From assembly GCA_964601265.1 (NCBI GenBank), contig CAZRMT010000029.1:1-18526 (forward strand): a stretch of 18,526 nt of DNA. Reading direction: 5' to 3'. Below the pieces are notes generated by a model. That model worked only from the letters and a program-made list of their open reading frames with translations, did not search any database and was not told the DNA's origin. This document shows positions 14,814 through 18,526 of the stretch, in pieces (the first letter of the stretch is position 1; each line of letters starts with the position of its first letter). Origin of the DNA: UBA4675 sp964601265 (GTDB lineage Bacteria > Bacillota > Clostridia > Christensenellales > Borkfalkiaceae). Position numbers and translations under genes: made by a program.

Positions 14814-15806
14814 ATGAAAAAAATAATTGCGTTACTATTTTCTTGCATTTTTTGTTTTTCGCTTGCAACGGGTTGTTCTTGTACGTCAACTACGACTTCT
14901 TACACGAAAGACGGAGCTTATTGGCTTAAAGAGCATACGGAACACGGCGTTGTAGACGTTATAGAAGAGAGCGAATATTCTATAAGCGTTACCGATACCG
15001 ACGGTTACGACGTAAAAACCGAAATTACGGAAGGAACTTATAAAACCAAATTAACAAAAACCGAAACGCCCGTTGAAGGAGCAGAAGAAGCGTATTGCTA
15101 TAAGCTAGAAACCACTATGGTTTTAAAGGGCAAGTATATTTACAAGTCGGAAGAAACCGAAATAGACGATTCTATGACAAGCGTTGTTTATTTTAGAGGA
15201 TATAAAGACAATCTTAAACCTTATAAAACCGAAAAACACGTCGTGTCCACTTCTCCCGTAAATAACGGCAATAAAATCGAATTTAAGAAAATAGAATATA
15301 GTTACACCGTAGATTACGGCAGTAAAGCCGTTACTTCTTTTACGGAAATAATCCTTGACGGAGAAGACAAAATTTTATCCACCCCCGAAAAAGCGGAAAA
15401 AGCTTACTACTCCTCGTCTTTTTGCGAAAACGAATTATTAACTTTTTATCCGAGAATGTATATTATAAAGGACGGATTTAATATTTCTCTTTCGACTTTT
15501 AGCGTACTTCAAAACCAAAAAATCAACTTAACCGTTCAAGAAGAATCTTACAATAAAGAATTAGCGTTGACTAGCGATTGTAGCATTGACGAACGTAACT
15601 ATTTCATCACGGATAACCCCGTAAACGTGGACTGCTTATCTTTCTGCCAATCGGGAACTTATAGCGGACAAAAAATTTACGCATACTATATCACTCATAC
15701 AACATATAAAACCAACCACGTTTTAATCAAATTTAAGTCGCCCGTGTTTGCGGTAGGATATTTCGAATACAATTTAAAAAGCTACACTAACTCTACCAAC
15801 AACTAA
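14814..15806 (+). CDS. Predicted lipoprotein of unknown function
   Basis: A 330-residue secreted protein. The N-terminus MKKIIALLFSCIFCFSLATGC is a lipoprotein signal: two Lys, a hydrophobic stretch and a lipobox LATGC with Cys21 as the lipid-anchored residue; a second Cys follows at 23. The mature part is rich in Thr, Lys, Glu and Tyr with alternating patterns such as YSISVTDTDGYDVKTEITEG and YKLETTMVLKGKYIYKSEETE, suggesting an extended beta fold on the cell surface. I recognise no catalytic or binding motif and no family. GGAG (14805-14808) stands 5 bases before the ATG. The gene is monocistronic: its own promoter before it, a bidirectional terminator after it, and opposite-strand genes on both sides. 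Confidence 0.85.
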   Translation: MKKIIALLFSCIFCFSLATGCSCTSTTTSYTKDGAYWLKEHTEHGVVDVIEESEYSISVTDTDGYDVKTEITEGTYKTKLTKTETPVEGAEEAYCYKLETTMVLKGKYIYKSEETEIDDSMTSVVYFRGYKDNLKPYKTEKHVVSTSPVNNGNKIEFKKIEYSYTVDYGSKAVTSFTEIILDGEDKILSTPEKAEKAYYSSSFCENELLTFYPRMYIIKDGFNISLSTFSVLQNQKINLTVQEESYNKELALTSDCSIDERNYFITDNPVNVDCLSFCQSGTYSGQKIYAYYITHTTYKTNHVLIKFKSPVFAVGYFEYNLKSYTNSTNN

Positions 15807-15813
15807 TTAGATT

Positions 15814-15849
15814 AAAAAAATCGCCGAATATAAATTCGGCGATTTTTTT
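15814..15849. terminator. Bidirectional intrinsic terminator between the lipoprotein gene and clpB
   Basis: TCGCCGAAT (15821-15829) pairs with ATTCGGCGA (15834-15842) around ATAA, flanked by seven A residues on the left and seven T residues on the right. It therefore works on both strands: 7 bases after the lipoprotein stop on plus, and overlapping the clpB stop (15848-15850) on minus. Confidence 0.92.
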
Positions 15850-18424
15850 ATTGCTCGACTACAACCAGCTCTCCGTTTTTCACGTCTAAACTTAAAAGCG
15901 TTCCCTCTGCGGGGTCGTTTTTTATTATGTGTTTTGCTATTAGCGTTTGAGCGGTGTGAGAAATATATCTTTTAAGCGGTCTTGCTCCGTATACGGGGTC
16001 GTAAGCGTTTTCAACTATAAACTTTTTCGCCTCGTCGCTTATAATAAGTCCTAAATTCTTTTCGCTTAGTATTCCTTTTAATTCCTTAAACATAAGGTCT
16101 ACTATTTTATAGGTCTGCTCTTTGTTTAACGGTTTAAAGAATATTATTTCATCAAGTCTATTCAAAAATTCGGGACGGAACGAACTTTTTAAAAGGTCGT
16201 TTACCTGCTCCTTTGCTTGCTTTGTTATTTCTCCGTTTTCTATTCCCTCTAAAATATAAGAGGAGCCTAAATTAGAAGTTAAAATTATAACGGTGTTTTT
16301 AAAGTCTACGGTTTTACCGAGAGAATCGGTAATTCTTCCGTCGTCTAATATCTGCAATAAAATATTAAACACGTCGGGGTGCGCTTTTTCTATCTCATCG
16401 AACAACACTACGCTATAAGGCTTTCTTCTAACCGCCTCGGTAAGCTGTCCGCCCTCTTCGTACCCTACGTACCCCGGAGGCGCGCCGATAAGCCTTGACA
16501 CGCTGAACTTTTCCATATACTCCGTCATATCTATTCTAACGATGTTTTTCTCATCGTCGAACAGCTTTTGAGCAAGCGTTTTGGCAAGCTCCGTTTTACC
16601 CACTCCCGTAGGTCCAAGGAACAAAAACGAGCCTATAGGTCGTTTTTTGTCGGATATTCCCGCCCTAGAACGCAAAATCGCTTCGCTTACTTTTTGCACG
16701 GCTTCGTCTTGACCGATAACTCTTTCGTGTAAAACGTCCTCTAAGTTAAGTAGTTTATTTCTTTCGCTTTCCATTAGCCTTGCTACGGGAATTCCCGTCC
16801 AACGCCCGACTATTTCGGCTATTTCTTCGTCCGTCACCTTATCGTGTAACATAACGGAATTTTTGCCGACCGCCTTCTCACATTCTTCTAACTCTTTTAA
16901 CAGTTTCGGCTTTACTCCGTATTGAAGCTCCGAAAGTTTATTTAAGTCGTAATCTAATTTTGCCTTTTCTATTTGTGCGTTTACGTCTTCCAACCGCTGT
17001 CTTAATTTTTGAACTTGCGAGATAGAGTCTTTTTCTTTTTGCCAGTCGGCTTTCATGACGGCGTATTTTTCTCGTAATTCGCCAAGCTCTTTCTTTATCT
17101 CTTCTAAATGAGCGACCGACAACTTGTCGTCCTCTTTTTTAAGCGCTTGCTCCTCTATTTCAAGTTGTAAAATCTTTCTTGAAATATCGTCCATCTCGGA
17201 CGGCATAGACTGCATTTCGGTCTTTATCATTGCACACGCTTCGTCCACTAAATCTATGGCTTTATCGGGCAAAAATCTATCGGTAATATACCTGTCGGAT
17301 AAAACGGCGGCGGAAATTAAGGCGTTGTCTTGTATTTTTACGCCGTGAAAAACTTCGTATCTCTCTTTAAGTCCGCGTAAAATAGACACCGTATCTTCTA
17401 CCGACGGCTGATTTATCATAACGGGCTGAAATCTTCTTTCCAAAGCGGGATCCTTTTCGATATATTGCCTATATTCGTCCAAAGTAGTAGCGCCCACGCA
17501 ATGAAGCTCTCCTCTTGCAAGCATAGGCTTTAATAGGTTGCCTGCGTCCATTGCTCCGTCAGTTTTGCCTGCACCGACTATCAAGTGAAGTTCGTCGATA
17601 AACAATATTATTTTGCCTTCGCTCTTTTTTACTTCGCCAAGCACGGCTTTAAGTCTTTCTTCGAACTCTCCGCGATATTTTGCTCCCGCTATAAGCGAAC
17701 CTATATCGAGCGAAAACAACTTTCTGTCTTTAAGCCCTGCGGGGACGTCGCCTTTGGATATTCTTATGGCAAGTCCCTCTACAACCGCAGTTTTACCCAC
17801 GCCCGCTTCACCTATCAAAACGGGATTGTTTTTCGTTTTTCTCGACAAAATCTGTATAACGTTTCTTATTTCTTCGTCTCTACCGATAACGGGGTCTATT
17901 TTTTGAGCCTTTGCCCTTTCCACTAAATCCGTACCGTATTTATTTAAAACGTCGTACGTGTCCTCGGGACTGTCGGAAGTTACTCTCACGTTGCCTCTTA
18001 CGTTCATCAACTCTTTCATAAAGGCGTTCATGTCGAAATTAGCCCCGTCAAGTATACGCTTTACGTCTTTGTCGCCCTTTTCGTAAAGGGATATAAACAG
18101 ATGCTCGACCGATACGAATTCGTCGTTCATATCCATAGCCTTTTGTTCGGCTCCGTTTAAAACGGAATTCGCCTCGCCCGACAAATAGACGTTTCCTCCC
18201 GTCGTTTTAGGAAGTTTTGAAATATAATTTCTACACTCTCTTTGAAGGCTTTGAGTATTCACACCCGTTTTTTCAAGCAGTTTACAAATTAAATTTTCCT
18301 TGTCGCCAAGAAGCGCAAGCAATAAATGAGAACAAGTCATTTCCGGATTGCCCAAATTATTGCATATGCTTTGTGCATCGGATAAAACTTTTAAAGAATT
18401 TTTCGTAAATTTTTCAGCATTCAT
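15848..18424 (-). CDS. clpB: ATP-dependent chaperone ClpB (disaggregase)
   Basis: An 858-residue Hsp100 AAA+ protein, the same size as E. coli ClpB (857), which threads aggregated protein through a hexameric ring together with DnaK. The N domain (residues 1 to about 145) starts NAEKFTKNSLKVL. NBD1 has Walker A GEAGVGKT with K211 and Walker B ILFIDELH. The middle domain, roughly 395-520, is a long coiled coil (LQLEIEEQALKKEDDKL and following), which distinguishes ClpB from ClpC. NBD2 has GPTGVGKT with K610, Walker B VVLFDEIEKAHPDV and the sensor-2 motif GARPLKRYI. The start at 18424 has GAGGAGGG (18432-18439) 7 bases upstream. An in-frame ATG at 18520 would add 32 residues across a promoter and is rejected. 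The stop overlaps a shared terminator. Confidence 0.96.
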   Translation of the reverse strand: MNAEKFTKNSLKVLSDAQSICNNLGNPEMTCSHLLLALLGDKENLICKLLEKTGVNTQSLQRECRNYISKLPKTTGGNVYLSGEANSVLNGAEQKAMDMNDEFVSVEHLFISLYEKGDKDVKRILDGANFDMNAFMKELMNVRGNVRVTSDSPEDTYDVLNKYGTDLVERAKAQKIDPVIGRDEEIRNVIQILSRKTKNNPVLIGEAGVGKTAVVEGLAIRISKGDVPAGLKDRKLFSLDIGSLIAGAKYRGEFEERLKAVLGEVKKSEGKIILFIDELHLIVGAGKTDGAMDAGNLLKPMLARGELHCVGATTLDEYRQYIEKDPALERRFQPVMINQPSVEDTVSILRGLKERYEVFHGVKIQDNALISAAVLSDRYITDRFLPDKAIDLVDEACAMIKTEMQSMPSEMDDISRKILQLEIEEQALKKEDDKLSVAHLEEIKKELGELREKYAVMKADWQKEKDSISQVQKLRQRLEDVNAQIEKAKLDYDLNKLSELQYGVKPKLLKELEECEKAVGKNSVMLHDKVTDEEIAEIVGRWTGIPVARLMESERNKLLNLEDVLHERVIGQDEAVQKVSEAILRSRAGISDKKRPIGSFLFLGPTGVGKTELAKTLAQKLFDDEKNIVRIDMTEYMEKFSVSRLIGAPPGYVGYEEGGQLTEAVRRKPYSVVLFDEIEKAHPDVFNILLQILDDGRITDSLGKTVDFKNTVIILTSNLGSSYILEGIENGEITKQAKEQVNDLLKSSFRPEFLNRLDEIIFFKPLNKEQTYKIVDLMFKELKGILSEKNLGLIISDEAKKFIVENAYDPVYGARPLKRYISHTAQTLIAKHIIKNDPAEGTLLSLDVKNGELVVVEQ

Positions 18425-18463
18425 AAAATCGCCCTCCTCGTTTTTAAGAAAACAATATAAACT

Positions 18464-18492
18464 ATAATAAATAATCTTTTGCCATTCGGCAA
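18464..18492 (-). promoter_or_regulatory. Predicted clpB promoter
   Basis: On the minus strand TTGCCG (18487-18492), a 17-base spacer and TATTAT (18464-18469). Predicted start is near 18457, leaving a leader of about 33 bases with the strong ribosome binding site. The -35 lies inside the palindrome at 18477-18494. I do not find a CIRCE element or a CtsR heptad repeat in the visible 100 bases. Confidence 0.62.
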
Positions 18493-18494
18493 AA
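18477..18494. repeat. Palindrome over the clpB -35 box (candidate operator)
   Basis: TTTTGCC (18477-18483) and GGCAAAA (18488-18494) form perfect 7-base arms around ATTC. The right arm contains most of the predicted clpB -35 hexamer. A dimeric repressor bound here would block RNA polymerase. No regulator is identified. Confidence 0.55.
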
Positions 18495-18499
18495 TCTTT

Positions 18500-18517
18500 G
18501 CAAAACTTTCGTTTTGC
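18500..18517. repeat. Second palindrome upstream of clpB (candidate operator)
   Basis: GCAAAAC (18500-18506) and GTTTTGC (18511-18517) form perfect 7-base arms around TTTC. It has the same arm and spacer size as the palindrome at 18477-18494 and closely related half-sites. The two centres are 23 bases apart, about two helical turns, so two dimers could bind on one face of the DNA. Confidence 0.5.
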
Positions 18518-18526
18518 CATAAAAAC

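Noticed and set aside
18425..18520. In-frame upstream ATG adding 32 residues to ClpB
   Set aside because: The ATG at 18424 has a near-perfect ribosome binding site and gives the expected ClpB start and length. The extension spans the predicted promoter and palindromes.
18425..18526. CIRCE or CtsR operator upstream of clpB
   Set aside because: No TTAGCACTC/GAGTGCTAA inverted repeat and no tandem GGTCAAA heptads are present in the visible bases; more upstream sequence lies outside the window.

Overview
The window looks like chromosomal DNA from an AT-rich, low-GC member of the Clostridia (Firmicutes), probably an uncultured anaerobe. The best evidence is a SCIFF ribosomal peptide with its radical SAM/SPASM maturase, a pair that is a hallmark of Clostridia. 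Strong GGAGG-type ribosome binding sites, an AddAB (not RecBCD) recombination nuclease and gram-positive-type sigma-A promoters agree with this. I see no tRNA, rRNA, CRISPR array, insertion sequence, integrase or phage gene. No genus can be named from sequence reading alone.

Layout. Positions 1-3067 (minus strand) hold a probable four-gene operon with its promoter at 3039-3067: a coiled-coil multi-pass membrane protein of unknown function, a Cof-type HAD phosphatase, a family 8 glycosyltransferase, and the first 22 codons of an ABC transporter ATPase that runs off the left edge. Positions 3081-4708 (minus) hold a HAD phosphatase of the phosphoglycolate phosphatase type overlapping an AEC-family permease. 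Positions 4756-7737 (plus) hold the SCIFF locus: a strong promoter, the 50-residue precursor scfA, an intergenic terminator hairpin, the maturase scfB, and an Orn/Lys/Arg decarboxylase-family enzyme whose start overlaps the scfB stop. Positions 7700-14688 (minus) hold addB and addA (overlapping), then a small three-helix membrane protein whose ribosome binding site lies inside a terminator-like hairpin. Positions 14727-15849 (plus) hold a solitary lipoprotein with its own promoter and a bidirectional terminator. Positions 15848-18517 (minus) hold clpB with its promoter and two closely spaced palindromes.

How the genes relate. scfA and scfB form one pathway: ScfB binds the leader of ScfA and installs Cys-derived thioether links. 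AddA and AddB form one heterodimeric helicase-nuclease for double-strand-break repair. ClpB is the disaggregase that works with DnaK. The other genes are accessory metabolism or envelope functions. The most notable points are (1) a SCIFF core in which the Thr that accepts the characterised thioether in a homologue is replaced by Gly, with an extra Cys in the leader; (2) the ATGA-coupled PLP decarboxylase behind scfB; (3) paired palindromes at the clpB promoter; and (4) a hairpin between addA and the small membrane gene that can act both as terminator and as a lid on a ribosome binding site. No wholly new defence or mobile system is evident.
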